From positions 860,900 to 924,899 of the forward strand of contig QFXC01000011.1 of assembly GCA_003349885.1 (NCBI GenBank): a stretch of 64,000 nt of DNA. Reading direction: 5' to 3'. This stretch comes from an endosymbiont of Galathealinum brachiosum (GTDB lineage Bacteria; Pseudomonadota; Gammaproteobacteria; SZUA-229). The notes beneath the pieces were generated by a model that was not told where the DNA came from, ran no database searches, and worked only from the letters and a program-made list of their open reading frames with translations. A program made the translations under genes and the position numbers. This document shows positions 38,008-47,082 of the stretch, piece by piece (the stretch's first letter is position 1; each line of letters begins with the position of its first letter).

Positions 38008-38038
38008 AAAAGGGCACTCCTTGTGGGTGCCCTTTTTT
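38008..38038 (+). terminator. Rho-independent terminator after apbC
   Basis: AAAAGGGCACTCC, loop, GGGTGCCCTTTTTT: a GC-rich stem with T-tract 23 bases after the apbC stop and before the dcd promoter region. Confidence 0.92.
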
Positions 38039-38105
38039 GTGCCTGTATAAATTATGATAGAATGCGCCCTCAATTAATTCAGTGCATCCCGGGAAGCCGT
38101 AATCA

Positions 38106-38675
38106 ATGAGTATTAAGTCAGATAAGTGGATTCGTCGTATGGCGGAAAATGAAGGCATGATCTCGCCATTTGAGCCAGGTCAGATTCGTTATGATAATAA
38201 TGATAATCGACTGATATCTTACGGTACCTCGAGTTACGGTTACGATGTGCGCTGTGCGAATGAATTTAAAATATTCACAAATATCAATTCGGCTATTGTG
38301 GATCCGAAAAATTTTGATGATGACAGTTTTGTCGATGTGCAATCTGATGTATGTATTATTCCGCCGAATTCCTTTGCTTTGGCTCGTACGGTTGAATATT
38401 TTAAAATTCCCCGCAGTGTATTAACGGTATGCCTTGGAAAATCAACTTATGCTCGCTGTGGCATTATTGTAAATGTGACTCCACTAGAGCCAGAGTGGGA
38501 AGGTCACGTAACGCTTGAGTTCTCGAACACAACGACCTTACCCGCAAAAATATATGCTAATGAAGGCGTAGCGCAAATGCTATTTTTCGAGTCAGATGAA
38601 GTTTGTGAAACGTCTTATGGTGACCGAGCGGGTAAATATCAGGGACAGACAGGCGTTACACTGCCTAAAGCATAA
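38106..38675 (+). CDS. dcd: dCTP deaminase
   Basis: Deaminates dCTP to dUTP, feeding dTMP synthesis. The 189-residue trimeric enzyme shows [20 protein letters not shown] near the N-terminus, a conserved [34 protein letters not shown], and [20 protein letters not shown]. The length and motifs match the monofunctional Escherichia-type enzyme. It is a single gene between a terminator and the HDOD gene. Confidence 0.97.
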   Translation: MSIKSDKWIRRMAENEGMISPFEPGQIRYDNNDNRLISYGTSSYGYDVRCANEFKIFTNINSAIVDPKNFDDDSFVDVQSDVCIIPPNSFALARTVEYFKIPRSVLTVCLGKSTYARCGIIVNVTPLEPEWEGHVTLEFSNTTTLPAKIYANEGVAQMLFFESDEVCETSYGDRAGKYQGQTGVTLPKA

Positions 38676-38822
38676 GCTAAACTCTGGTAATAAGCAGAAT
38701 GATGTAACGCATTTATTCTGAAATATCTATTTTATCTATTCATTGTCCAGAGTAGATAAAGTAGACTATTCGTAAATGATCTAAAATTTCTAAAGAACTT
38801 AAAATAACAGGAAACAGATCCT

Positions 38823-39677
38823 TTGCTCAGTCTTGAAAAACTAATCGAACGCAGTGGAAAACTAGGCAGCCTGCCCGCCATTGTTTATAAAGTGTTTGCG
38901 GTAATGGATGAGTCTCATTCTACCGCCACTAAAATTGGTAAAGTCATTAATGATGACCCGGCTTTGACCGCGCGTTTACTTAAACTGGTTAATAGCCCTT
39001 TTTATGGCTTCACTGCAAAAGTTGATACGGTTTATCGGGCTGTTGCATTAATCGGTCACGAAGAATTACGCAGTGTTGTTATTGCAGCATCAGCTATTAA
39101 TGTCTTTAATGGTATTCCTGCAGAACTTGTTTCAATGAAAGATTTCTGGAAACGAAGTTTAGCTGTTGCGGTAACTGCGAGAGTGCTGGCTGCATTTAAA
39201 CGTGAAAAAACTATTGAGCGATTTTTTATAGCGGGTTTGTTACACGATATTGGTTCGTTGTTAATGTACCTGAAACTGCCAGAAGAAATGGCGCAGGTAT
39301 TACAGCAGGAAACATCTAATGGTATTGAGCGCGCCAGAACTGAAAAAGAAATAATTGGTTATGAACATACAGAAGTAGGCGGTGGTCTTTTAAAAAAATG
39401 GAACCTTCCGCCACAAATATGTGCATCTGTTCGCTATCAGTTAGAGCCCGGTAAAGCGCCCGAAAAAGAACAGGAATCTGCCTGGTTGCTGTGTCTGGCT
39501 AATGAAATAGTGGATAAACATTTTGATCTGGAAACCGGTAGTGAGCTTGAAGAAATCGCTGGTGAAATTGATATAACTGTCTGGCAGCAAAACAAGTTAG
39601 ACCCCTCTTTGTTGTCAACAATACTTGAAAAAGTTCAGCAGCAATTTGAGAGCTCAAAAGATGTTCTTATTTCCTGA
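38823..39677 (+). CDS. HDOD domain protein
   Basis: A 284-residue protein made mostly of one HDOD domain, a non-catalytic relative of the HD phosphohydrolases seen in signalling proteins. Signatures are LPAIVYKVFAVMDE, INDDPALTARLLKLVNSPFY, and FIAGLLHDIGSLLMYL. The HD dyad survives in LLHDIG. The start is TTG at 38823 preceded by AGGAAAC. It lies near a second HDOD gene fused to a GGDEF domain, so cyclic di-GMP signalling is a possible context. Confidence 0.88.
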   Translation: MLSLEKLIERSGKLGSLPAIVYKVFAVMDESHSTATKIGKVINDDPALTARLLKLVNSPFYGFTAKVDTVYRAVALIGHEELRSVVIAASAINVFNGIPAELVSMKDFWKRSLAVAVTARVLAAFKREKTIERFFIAGLLHDIGSLLMYLKLPEEMAQVLQQETSNGIERARTEKEIIGYEHTEVGGGLLKKWNLPPQICASVRYQLEPGKAPEKEQESAWLLCLANEIVDKHFDLETGSELEEIAGEIDITVWQQNKLDPSLLSTILEKVQQQFESSKDVLIS

Positions 39678-39775
39678 TTCAGTTAGTTTTCTCTGATTAC
39701 CACGGTATTTTGTGGGAACCAGAAATAACTTCAGTATTATGGAATATGCGTCTCTTAAGTCAGTAGAGTTAATGT

Positions 39776-40153
39776 CTATTCAGGTAACTGAATAAAACGC
39801 GCAATTACTTTTCCGTCCTTTATCAACTCGGCTTTATCTTCACCTTCAACATTGAGTTGATAAATATCCTTAACCTCCTGATCTTCAGAGCGCAAACATT
39901 CAATACCTATATTCTGGCTACTTGTAGCAGACCAGCCGCAATAATGAGTTGGCGTCTCTATGCCATCTGTAAAAATTTCCAGCCTTGATTCGAAATGCAC
40001 AAGCATCTTGGAAAAATGAGCAGCATTGTCACCAGATGCTACCCAGTTTCCAGAGGCAGGGTGAGGAGTGCAGGCAGATAAAGTTAAGAGGCTTAGCAAA
40101 AAAAGAGCACTTAATAATACTCTGGGTAATTTGGTAATTAATGATAGCGACAT
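39776..40153 (-). CDS. Small lipoprotein, unknown function
   Basis: A 125-residue lipoprotein. The signal peptide ends in the lipobox LSAC (LLSLLTLSACTPHPASG), so the mature protein starts at cysteine 28. The rest is a small beta-rich domain with two further cysteines that may pair (HYCGWSA, GIECLRS). No family is recognised. It is convergent with the HDOD gene. Confidence 0.7.
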   Translation of the reverse strand: MSLSLITKLPRVLLSALFLLSLLTLSACTPHPASGNWVASGDNAAHFSKMLVHFESRLEIFTDGIETPTHYCGWSATSSQNIGIECLRSEDQEVKDIYQLNVEGEDKAELIKDGKVIARFIQLPE

Positions 40154-40386
40154 AGGTTTTATTCTCTAAAAATTAAGGTATGGAAAATCTCGTCCATAGG
40201 GTGTTGGTATTGAATTAAACAACAAGGTTTTTAATGTGTCTAGTACATTGGTCAAGTGCTAAGATATATTCATGATATATACTATAGAACAATGCAGTAA
40301 TTTATAGAGCTAAATTATTGTCTCTATAAATGATCGAAAAATGCGTTTGTAAGTGATATTCTAGACTTAAGTACAATATACGCCTA

Positions 40387-40791
40387 ATGGCCAATAGAAA
40401 GATGAAATCAAGCAGTAGCAGAACCATACTTATCGTTGATGATGAAGAAGCATTGAGTCATATGCTTAATGATTTGCTGTCGGGTGAAGGTTATAAGGTA
40501 TTAGAAGCAAATAATGCTGCAAGAGCGCTTGGTGTTCTTAAGTCGACGCATGTGGATTTAATGATTTCAGATATAATTATGCCAGGTATGGATGGGTTTG
40601 AACTGGTCGCAAAAGTAAAAGAGCTGTATCCGCAGGTAAAAATTCAATTAGTGAGTGGCTATAGTGAGCAGATACAGGATGATAATGTGCTGCACAAGAA
40701 GATACTCTATAAGCCATATAGCCAGTTTGATATGATTGATCGGGTAAAAGACATCTTAAGTAGTGATGGTCTTGATAACGTAAATCAATAG
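40387..40791 (+). CDS. Single-domain response regulator (CheY-like)
   Basis: A 134-residue receiver domain without an output domain. The acidic pocket is VDDEEAL, the phosphoacceptor Asp is D62 in DLMISDIIMPGMDG, and the conserved lysine follows in ILYKPYS. The last 20 residues are a short tail. The gene stands alone, with no kinase next to it; the HDOD-GGDEF protein downstream is a possible partner only by proximity. Confidence 0.9.
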   Translation: MANRKMKSSSSRTILIVDDEEALSHMLNDLLSGEGYKVLEANNAARALGVLKSTHVDLMISDIIMPGMDGFELVAKVKELYPQVKIQLVSGYSEQIQDDNVLHKKILYKPYSQFDMIDRVKDILSSDGLDNVNQ

Positions 40792-41035
40792 TTTCCTAAT
40801 GGGCGTGATATATATTTTTATCCAGGTGAGTGGCTATTTTTTATCTAGAAACCCATAAAACATAATAAAAACAGTATGTTCTGTACTTGTTCCTCGGCAG
40901 AATAATCTTTATACATATCAATATTTAATAAAAAGTAAGTCTTTATTATCTTCTGTCCTGCCTAACAAAGTGGAGTTTGTTTATTCGTCAACTATAATTA
41001 AATACGTCTAAATATTTCTTCTTTATGAGCATAAA

Positions 41036-42541
41036 ATGGTAAGTGAGTGCAGAAAAAGTACAGTTATACCACCAGCAGTGGAGTCATTATTAGCTTCATG
41101 TACTAATTTGCCTAGCCTGCCGTCTGTTGTTGTTAAAATTATCGATGCTAGTAAGGACCCTGATATCAGCCTGACTGATGTTGCGGATATTATTCGTGTT
41201 GACCCCGCTTTATCGGTAAAACTACTCAAAGTTGCTAATTCATCTCTTTACGCAAGGCGTCGAAAAATAACAAGTTTGCGTGAAGCTTTAACACTACTGG
41301 GGCTGAACGCATCACTGACAATTGCGCTAAGTTTCTCCATTGTTAAGTCACTTAATAAAAGTTTAGATGCCAGAATCAATTATGATATGTTCTGGAAAAG
41401 ATCAATTTTATCAGCAACTATCGCTCGACAAATAGGTTTAAAGCTTAAACTTCCAAATCTTGAAGATTTTTTCCTGGCTAGTCTGTTACAGGATATTGGG
41501 ATTTTGGCAATCGACTGTTCAAGTATCAATGGGATGGAGAATAACTATTCATCTAGTCACATGGACAGGATTCATAGTGAAAAAAATGAGCTAGGAGTTG
41601 ATCATTCAGATGTTGGTGCCTGGTTATTAAAGTCATGGAATATACCTGAAAAACTATATAAGGCAGTTTTGTGTAGCCATGTAGCATTTAATAAACCTGT
41701 AAAAGCATATGAAGAAGAAATTTTTTATCAATGTGTTGGTCTTTCAGGGGGACTTGCTGATTTATGGTTTGAAAATAACAGGCAAAAAACGCTTGAGCAG
41801 AATTTTTCATCGATTGAAGACATTCTTGGTTTTAAAAATGAAGAAGTTAACGATTTTATAAATGAAATAAATGATATGTTGCCAGAAATGTCGAGTTTAT
41901 TTGAGATGAATCTGGTTGATGAGAAAACACGTGAACAACTTATAAGTGAAGCGCGCGATATATTAATGGTACGGAATCTTGACCTTATAAGGCAGTGTGA
42001 AGAACATCAGAAAGAAGTAAGTGATTTACTTAAAAAATCAAGAGATATTGAAGAAGAAGCCAGTCATGATCATTTAACGGGAGTATATAATCGTAAATAT
42101 ATAGATAAACTGTTAAATGAAAAGTTTAACAATGATGATGATTATGAACCAATGTCGCTTGCTTTTATCGATATAGATGATTTCAAATTGATAAATGATA
42201 CCTATGGTCATTTGGCTGGTGATAAGGTATTACAGGGTATAGCCAGTTTTTTTACGGATAATATACGTGAGACAGATGTAGTTGCTCGATATGGTGGTGA
42301 TGAATTTTTACTTTTATTACCCAATACTTGTTCTGATATAGCGCACGACCTATTAAAGCGATTAAATAATAAACTGGAGAAAAGTTCAGGCACAAATTTT
42401 GAAGGTAATTTATTAAAGGTTTCAATTTCATTTGGTATGGCTACCCATGTAAAGGATGCTATCTTTGAAAAATTACATGATTTAATACAGGCAGCTGATA
42501 AAGAACTGTATAACGCAAAGAAAAATAAAAAATATCTGTAA
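41036..42541 (+). CDS. HDOD–GGDEF fusion protein (putative diguanylate cyclase)
   Basis: A 501-residue cytoplasmic protein. An HDOD domain occupies residues about 15-230 (LPSLPSVVVKIIDASKDPDI; VDPALSVKLLKVANSSLY). Its HD dyad is altered to LLQDIG, where the first HDOD protein has LLHDIG. A linker coiled coil (about 305-340) leads to a GGDEF domain. The active site is GGDEF at residues 420-424, with an I-site RETD five residues upstream. It can be expected to make cyclic di-GMP, with the HDOD part as regulator. Confidence 0.9.
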   Translation: MVSECRKSTVIPPAVESLLASCTNLPSLPSVVVKIIDASKDPDISLTDVADIIRVDPALSVKLLKVANSSLYARRRKITSLREALTLLGLNASLTIALSFSIVKSLNKSLDARINYDMFWKRSILSATIARQIGLKLKLPNLEDFFLASLLQDIGILAIDCSSINGMENNYSSSHMDRIHSEKNELGVDHSDVGAWLLKSWNIPEKLYKAVLCSHVAFNKPVKAYEEEIFYQCVGLSGGLADLWFENNRQKTLEQNFSSIEDILGFKNEEVNDFINEINDMLPEMSSLFEMNLVDEKTREQLISEARDILMVRNLDLIRQCEEHQKEVSDLLKKSRDIEEEASHDHLTGVYNRKYIDKLLNEKFNNDDDYEPMSLAFIDIDDFKLINDTYGHLAGDKVLQGIASFFTDNIRETDVVARYGGDEFLLLLPNTCSDIAHDLLKRLNNKLEKSSGTNFEGNLLKVSISFGMATHVKDAIFEKLHDLIQAADKELYNAKKNKKYL

Positions 42542-42961
42542 GAACATCATAGAAAATAAATCTATGTCTATGTCTATGTCTATGTCTATGTCTATAATAT
42601 TAGTATTCTTCCTGTTTATATTAACTGATTTATCGATATCGATTTTTTAGTGATTTTATAAATAAATCTGTCTATCGCTTCAGCGCACTCTATTGGTGCG
42701 TTGAGTCCGCTTCTAGATAACCTTACATAGTACAGGTCTATTTGTATTGAAGAATGAGATTAAATAAATTGATTAGCATACTTTAAGTATATATCTGTGA
42801 ATAGCTTATTAGTTATTGTTTTCTTTGAAAAAGATTAAGAAAACAAGCGTATAAGGGGCGGATTTCATACCAAAAATAACTTGCGAAATACCGGTGGCTC
42901 AATGAATAATGTAATAAAAATGATAAAAAAAAATAAAAAATTATGAAACTGAGGAATCAAG
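42542..42961. other. 420-base gene-free spacer
   Basis: AT-rich region between the HDOD-GGDEF gene and a response regulator. It contains five tandem TCTATG hexamers at 42561-42590, a weak hairpin around AGCGCAC/GGTGCGTT near 42679-42697, and the ribosome site GAGGAA for the downstream gene. I see no gene or classified RNA in it. Confidence 0.6.
42561..42595 (+). repeat. Hexanucleotide tandem repeat (TCTATG)5
   Basis: Five perfect copies of TCTATG followed by a partial TCTAT. It lies 20 bases after the HDOD-GGDEF stop, in the spacer. Hexamer arrays keep reading frame and can vary in copy number by slippage. Confidence 0.9.
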
Positions 42962-43930
42962 TTGAAAATTGCTGTTATTGATGACGAAATTGATATTCGT
43001 GATATTGTTAGGACAGTTTTAGAAAAGGAAGGCTATGATATTGTTGAGGCAGAAAATGGAATATCAGGACTGGAGTTGATTCGTAAATCAGCACCGGACC
43101 TTATTGTATGCGACATAACTATGCCAGAGATGACGGGTGATGAGCTGTTTAAAGTGTTGCGTGAATCAGAATCAGACCTTGCAGTAATACCGTTTGTCTT
43201 TTTAAGTGGTAGTGTGGATACTGAAGATAAAATAAAAAGACTAAATAATGGTGCCGATGGTTGTTTTAAGAAGCCGGTTAATCTCAGCTTGTTGGTAGCA
43301 CATATAAATTCACATCTTTCAAGAGTCGCTCGTGTCTCAGAATTTTTTAAAAAAAATCTGGATGATATCGCTGAGGCATTACCTAATTCTATTAATCATG
43401 ATTTTTCAACTTATAAATCCTTAACTGTTAATACTTTAGGTTATATTAGTGTGCTTGTATCGGCAATTAACGTTGATAGAGAAAAGAATCAAGATGAACA
43501 AATGACGGTAAAAAAGTTAACAACAGAGAATAGTGATGTAGTTGTTGATAATTTCTCACGACTTTTGGTTAAAGATGTCGTGCAAAGTGAGATAGATTAT
43601 ATTCATTATTGCTTGAATGGGTTTAAAGAAAGAAGAAAGCTAGTTAGATCGGCGAATGGTGAAGATTTGAGCTGGACTATGATCTTTATGGTTGTCGAGG
43701 CAGAATTAGAAGGTTTTAAATTATTTGTTTCTGATTTATATGTAAGCGTTCCATGCGCAAAATCAACAATTAATGCAAGAATAAGTAGTCTAATTGAGGA
43801 TGATGTTCTAATAAAAAGTTGTGATTTAAGCGATGGTCGAAGGCAGCAGTTAATGTTAACGGAGCGCTTTAGAGATGAGTTAATGAATCATATAAAGGCT
43901 AATATTGAAATGGTTAAACAGGTTGGATAA
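42962..43930 (+). CDS. Response regulator with winged-helix (MarR-like) output
   Basis: A 322-residue protein. Residues 1-120 are a receiver with VIDDEIDIRD, phosphoacceptor D51 (DLIVCDITMPEMTG) and FKKPVN. A middle helical region of about 80 residues follows. The C-terminal part (about 230-322) reads as a winged helix (CAKSTINARISSLIEDDVL, then SDGRRQQLMLTERFRDEL), like MarR-type DNA-binding domains. The start is TTG at 42962 behind GAGGAA. It precedes a binding-protein/kinase pair that could signal to it. Confidence 0.82.
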   Translation: MKIAVIDDEIDIRDIVRTVLEKEGYDIVEAENGISGLELIRKSAPDLIVCDITMPEMTGDELFKVLRESESDLAVIPFVFLSGSVDTEDKIKRLNNGADGCFKKPVNLSLLVAHINSHLSRVARVSEFFKKNLDDIAEALPNSINHDFSTYKSLTVNTLGYISVLVSAINVDREKNQDEQMTVKKLTTENSDVVVDNFSRLLVKDVVQSEIDYIHYCLNGFKERRKLVRSANGEDLSWTMIFMVVEAELEGFKLFVSDLYVSVPCAKSTINARISSLIEDDVLIKSCDLSDGRRQQLMLTERFRDELMNHIKANIEMVKQVG

Positions 43931-44020
43931 CTTATATTGTTAGGATTCAATATAAGTAAGGTGCTGTAAATTTAACGGGTATGGTTTGTGCCATTAATTG
44001 ATAATATTGTATCAAGGTTA

Positions 44021-44052
44021 AATAAAAACATTTGAGTTTAAATGTTTTTATT
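44021..44052 (+). terminator. Candidate terminator after the response regulator
   Basis: AATAAAAACATTT, loop GAGTTT, AAATGTTTTTATT: a perfect 13-pair stem, AT-rich. It lies between the response regulator and the binding-protein gene. Its low GC makes termination uncertain. Confidence 0.45.
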
Positions 44053-44077
44053 GTTGCGTTATAAGGTGATGGATTAA

Positions 44078-45187
44078 ATGCGCAGTAATAGTGTAAAGGT
44101 GTTTTTTACGTTTTGTATGAAACGTAACGATTTATTCTCATTTGTTTTGATAATCTACTGTCTTGTTAATTATCAAAATGCAATGGCTCAAAATAATTCA
44201 AATCATAAAAAAATTCATATAGGTGTTTTATATTGGTCTATGAACATTCCAGGTCAGGTTGCTATGCGAGATGGACTTGAGTTGGAAGCTGATATGATAA
44301 ATGATCGATCATTAAGTAACGGGCTTCCCCGTGTTGAACTATTGAAACGAGTGGCAGGTGATGGTCAAAAAGGGATTGAGAAGCAAATCTCTCAAATGTA
44401 TGAGCTTATTAAGTTAAAACCGGATGCTATTATTGTCCAGCCAACTGATAACGTAGCACTTGTAGATCCACTAAGAGAAGCAAACAGACAAAATATTCCT
44501 GTCATTGCTTACGATCAGTATATAAGTGGAGGGGAGCTGTCAGGGTTTATTACATCTGATAATGAGCAGGCCGGGTATCTGAATGGCGAATATGTGGCAA
44601 GCCATTTTCCAGATGATCAAAAAATAAAACTAATTTTAGTCGAATACCCTCATGTCTCTTCTACCGTAGAGCGTTTAAATGGTTTTTTAGATTCTTTGAG
44701 TGATCATGGGCAATTATATGAAATATTAAAAACATATAAAGCTGTGCAACCAGAAGAGGGACGCAGGGCCGGATTGAGTATATTAAAAGACTTTCCAGAG
44801 CATGGGAGTATAGACGTTATTTTTACTGTTAATGATGGTGGCGGCTTGAGCGTTGTGGATGCACTTGTAAGTGGTGGGCGAGATGAGATTATGGTTGTTA
44901 GTATTGATGGTGATCCAGAGTCTGTGAAAAATATACAAGCTGGTCGATTAACGCAAATTGATTCGGCGCAGTTTTGTGGAGCAATTGGGAGTGAGGCAAT
45001 GATTAGCGGTTATAAAGTGGCAACAAACCAGCCTGTTAAGAAGCATATATTAATTCCGGTATTTCCAGTGACTATAAAAACGCTCTCACTCTACTCAGGT
45101 TGGTCAGGTGATATACCTCAATCTTTTCGTAAACCATGGACAGCGAATGACCCCATATGGACGGGCAAGATAATAACTGATAAATGA
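44078..45187 (+). CDS. Periplasmic sugar-type binding protein (PBP1 fold), sensory partner
   Basis: A 369-residue exported protein. The signal segment (residues about 20-38, ending NAMAQ) precedes a two-lobe PBP1 domain. Signatures include KIHIGVLYWSMNIPGQVAMR, LIKLKPDAIIVQPTDN, NIPVIAYDQYIS, and DVIFTVNDGGGLSVVDAL. No ABC permease or ATPase genes are near. Instead the stop overlaps the histidine kinase start by four bases (ATGA), as in binding protein/kinase pairs such as LuxP-LuxQ or TorT-TorS. The ligand is unknown. Confidence 0.85.
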   Translation: MRSNSVKVFFTFCMKRNDLFSFVLIIYCLVNYQNAMAQNNSNHKKIHIGVLYWSMNIPGQVAMRDGLELEADMINDRSLSNGLPRVELLKRVAGDGQKGIEKQISQMYELIKLKPDAIIVQPTDNVALVDPLREANRQNIPVIAYDQYISGGELSGFITSDNEQAGYLNGEYVASHFPDDQKIKLILVEYPHVSSTVERLNGFLDSLSDHGQLYEILKTYKAVQPEEGRRAGLSILKDFPEHGSIDVIFTVNDGGGLSVVDALVSGGRDEIMVVSIDGDPESVKNIQAGRLTQIDSAQFCGAIGSEAMISGYKVATNQPVKKHILIPVFPVTIKTLSLYSGWSGDIPQSFRKPWTANDPIWTGKIITDK

Positions 45188-46968
45188 AATATTCCCATTC
45201 GGATTTAAAAAAAGAAGTCTTATTATTGTCAAGTGTGGATAAAAGACTGACTTTGTCTTTTGGCGTGCTTATTTTAGCCCTGATGATTGGTGTAATGGTA
45301 GTCAGTGGTATTAACCTTAGTGGCGTGATGGACAGGGAAGAGAAAAAATTATCCAGATTATTTACTCATGCATTAGCTACGTCTGTTTCAAGAGTCAGTT
45401 TTTCAGGAAGACATCATGTTCAGTTGTTGCTTGAAGAAACTCAAAAGGAATATTCAGATATTAAGTCATTGATAACAACAGACCTTGAAGGTTATGTAAT
45501 AGCAAGTAGTATAAAGGAAAAAAATGGCACTGAATTAGAAGGTAGATCTAAGGAAATCGCTATAAATCTACTGGCTAATAAAAATTCCAGTTATATGAGA
45601 TATACCACATTTAATGGAGAACCAGTTATTGAGATAACTTTGCCTTACAGTGGTGGATTTAATAATGAAGTTCAAGGTGTAGTGCAAATTAATTTATCAA
45701 CATTAAAAAAAGAACAGGACGTAAAAAACGGGATTGTACTCATAGCTGTAATGGTCGCATTGTTACTAGGAATAAGTATTGTAGTTGTACGTAAGATTAG
45801 TTTGTATTTTAGTAGTCCTATAAGATATCTTGCTAGTGATATGGCTGCTACGCTTTGCGCTATTCCTGATATGTTATTTGAACTTGATATTGAAGGTAGG
45901 TTTATTCATGTTATGGCAAATAATGAAGAACGGCTTCATGAATTAAATGATTATTTTCATGGTAAAAAAGCTAGTGAAATCTTTTCTACTGAAGATTCAG
46001 AAATTGTCATGTTGGCTCTTGAAGAAGCGAACAAAACAGGTGAATCACATGGCCACCAGATATCACTGGAAATGTCAGACAAGTTATTCTGGTATGAAAT
46101 TTCTATTGCACGTAAAAAATATGAACTGGTTGAAAGTGCCAGGTTTATCGTTATTTCACGAGATATAACCGAGCGTAAAAAAATTGAAAAAGAACTCTAC
46201 GAATATCGTGAGCATCTTGAAGAATTAGTGCAGGATCGTACATTAAGTATGAGGGCTGCATGTGAGGAAGCAGAACAGGCTAATTCTGCAAAGTCAGAAT
46301 TTTTATCGCGTATGAGTCATGAATTGCGTACGCCTATGAATGCTGTGTTGGGATTTGCGCAGGTTCTAGAGATGGATATAGATGAAAATAATAAGTCCCA
46401 GAGAGAGAGTGTTAAAGAAATACTTGATGCGGGTTATCATTTGCTGGAATTAATAAATGAAGTGCTGGATTTATCACGTATAGAGTCAGGTAAACTGGAT
46501 ATAAAAATAGAAACAATTTACGCTGATTGGATCATTGATCAATGTATAGCGCTTATAAAACCGCAGGCTAATCAGAAAAATATAAATATTATTGATTGTG
46601 CTGGTAAGGAAAAATACAAGATACATGCTGATCATGTTCGTTTCAAACAGGTCATGTTGAATATTATGTCCAATGCAGTTAAATATAACCATGAGTCAGG
46701 GTCTATAACGTTAGAGTGTCATGTAACAGAAAAGCAGAAGTTTCGTATTAGTATAACGAGCACAGGAAAAGCTTTATCTAATTCTGAAATCAATAAAATA
46801 TTCACACCTTTTGAGCGTCTGGGAGTGTCTGATGGAATTGAAGGAACGGGTATAGGGCTTGTGATTAGCAAACATCTTGTGGATGCTATGGGCGGTTCTA
46901 TTGGTATTGAATCCAGTGAGCTCAGGGGTAATACGTTCTGGGTTGATCTGCCTTTAGATGAAACTTAG
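45184..46968 (+). CDS. Sensor histidine kinase with PAS domain
   Basis: A 594-residue membrane kinase with two membrane helices (about 18-40 and 182-204) and a periplasmic domain of about 140 residues between them. A PAS domain (about 220-330) and a coiled-coil linker follow. The H-box is SRMSHELRTPMNAVL with His379. The ATPase domain has the N-box NAVKYNHESG and G2 GTGIGLVISKHL. The G1 box reads TSTGKAL, with Ser526 where an aspartate is normally found. It ends after the catalytic domain with no receiver. Four-base overlap with the upstream binding protein implies one sensory unit. Confidence 0.9.
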   Translation: MKYSHSDLKKEVLLLSSVDKRLTLSFGVLILALMIGVMVVSGINLSGVMDREEKKLSRLFTHALATSVSRVSFSGRHHVQLLLEETQKEYSDIKSLITTDLEGYVIASSIKEKNGTELEGRSKEIAINLLANKNSSYMRYTTFNGEPVIEITLPYSGGFNNEVQGVVQINLSTLKKEQDVKNGIVLIAVMVALLLGISIVVVRKISLYFSSPIRYLASDMAATLCAIPDMLFELDIEGRFIHVMANNEERLHELNDYFHGKKASEIFSTEDSEIVMLALEEANKTGESHGHQISLEMSDKLFWYEISIARKKYELVESARFIVISRDITERKKIEKELYEYREHLEELVQDRTLSMRAACEEAEQANSAKSEFLSRMSHELRTPMNAVLGFAQVLEMDIDENNKSQRESVKEILDAGYHLLELINEVLDLSRIESGKLDIKIETIYADWIIDQCIALIKPQANQKNINIIDCAGKEKYKIHADHVRFKQVMLNIMSNAVKYNHESGSITLECHVTEKQKFRISITSTGKALSNSEINKIFTPFERLGVSDGIEGTGIGLVISKHLVDAMGGSIGIESSELRGNTFWVDLPLDET

Positions 46969-47082
46969 AATGTGCTGATAAATATTGTAATATAATTAAC
47001 ATATTAAAGATTTGAAATCTATTCGTCGTTAGGTATACCTTTATATTTCTTAAATTGAAAGTGTTTTTGATTGTCATTATGT

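Noticed and set aside
42561..42595. CRISPR or iteron-type array
   Set aside because: A six-base tandem unit with no spacers and no replication or partition gene near it.
44078..46968. Firm LuxPQ (autoinducer-2) or TorTS assignment
   Set aside because: Fold and gene layout match, but ligand-specific residues cannot be judged without an alignment, and the kinase has no receiver as LuxQ and TorS do.
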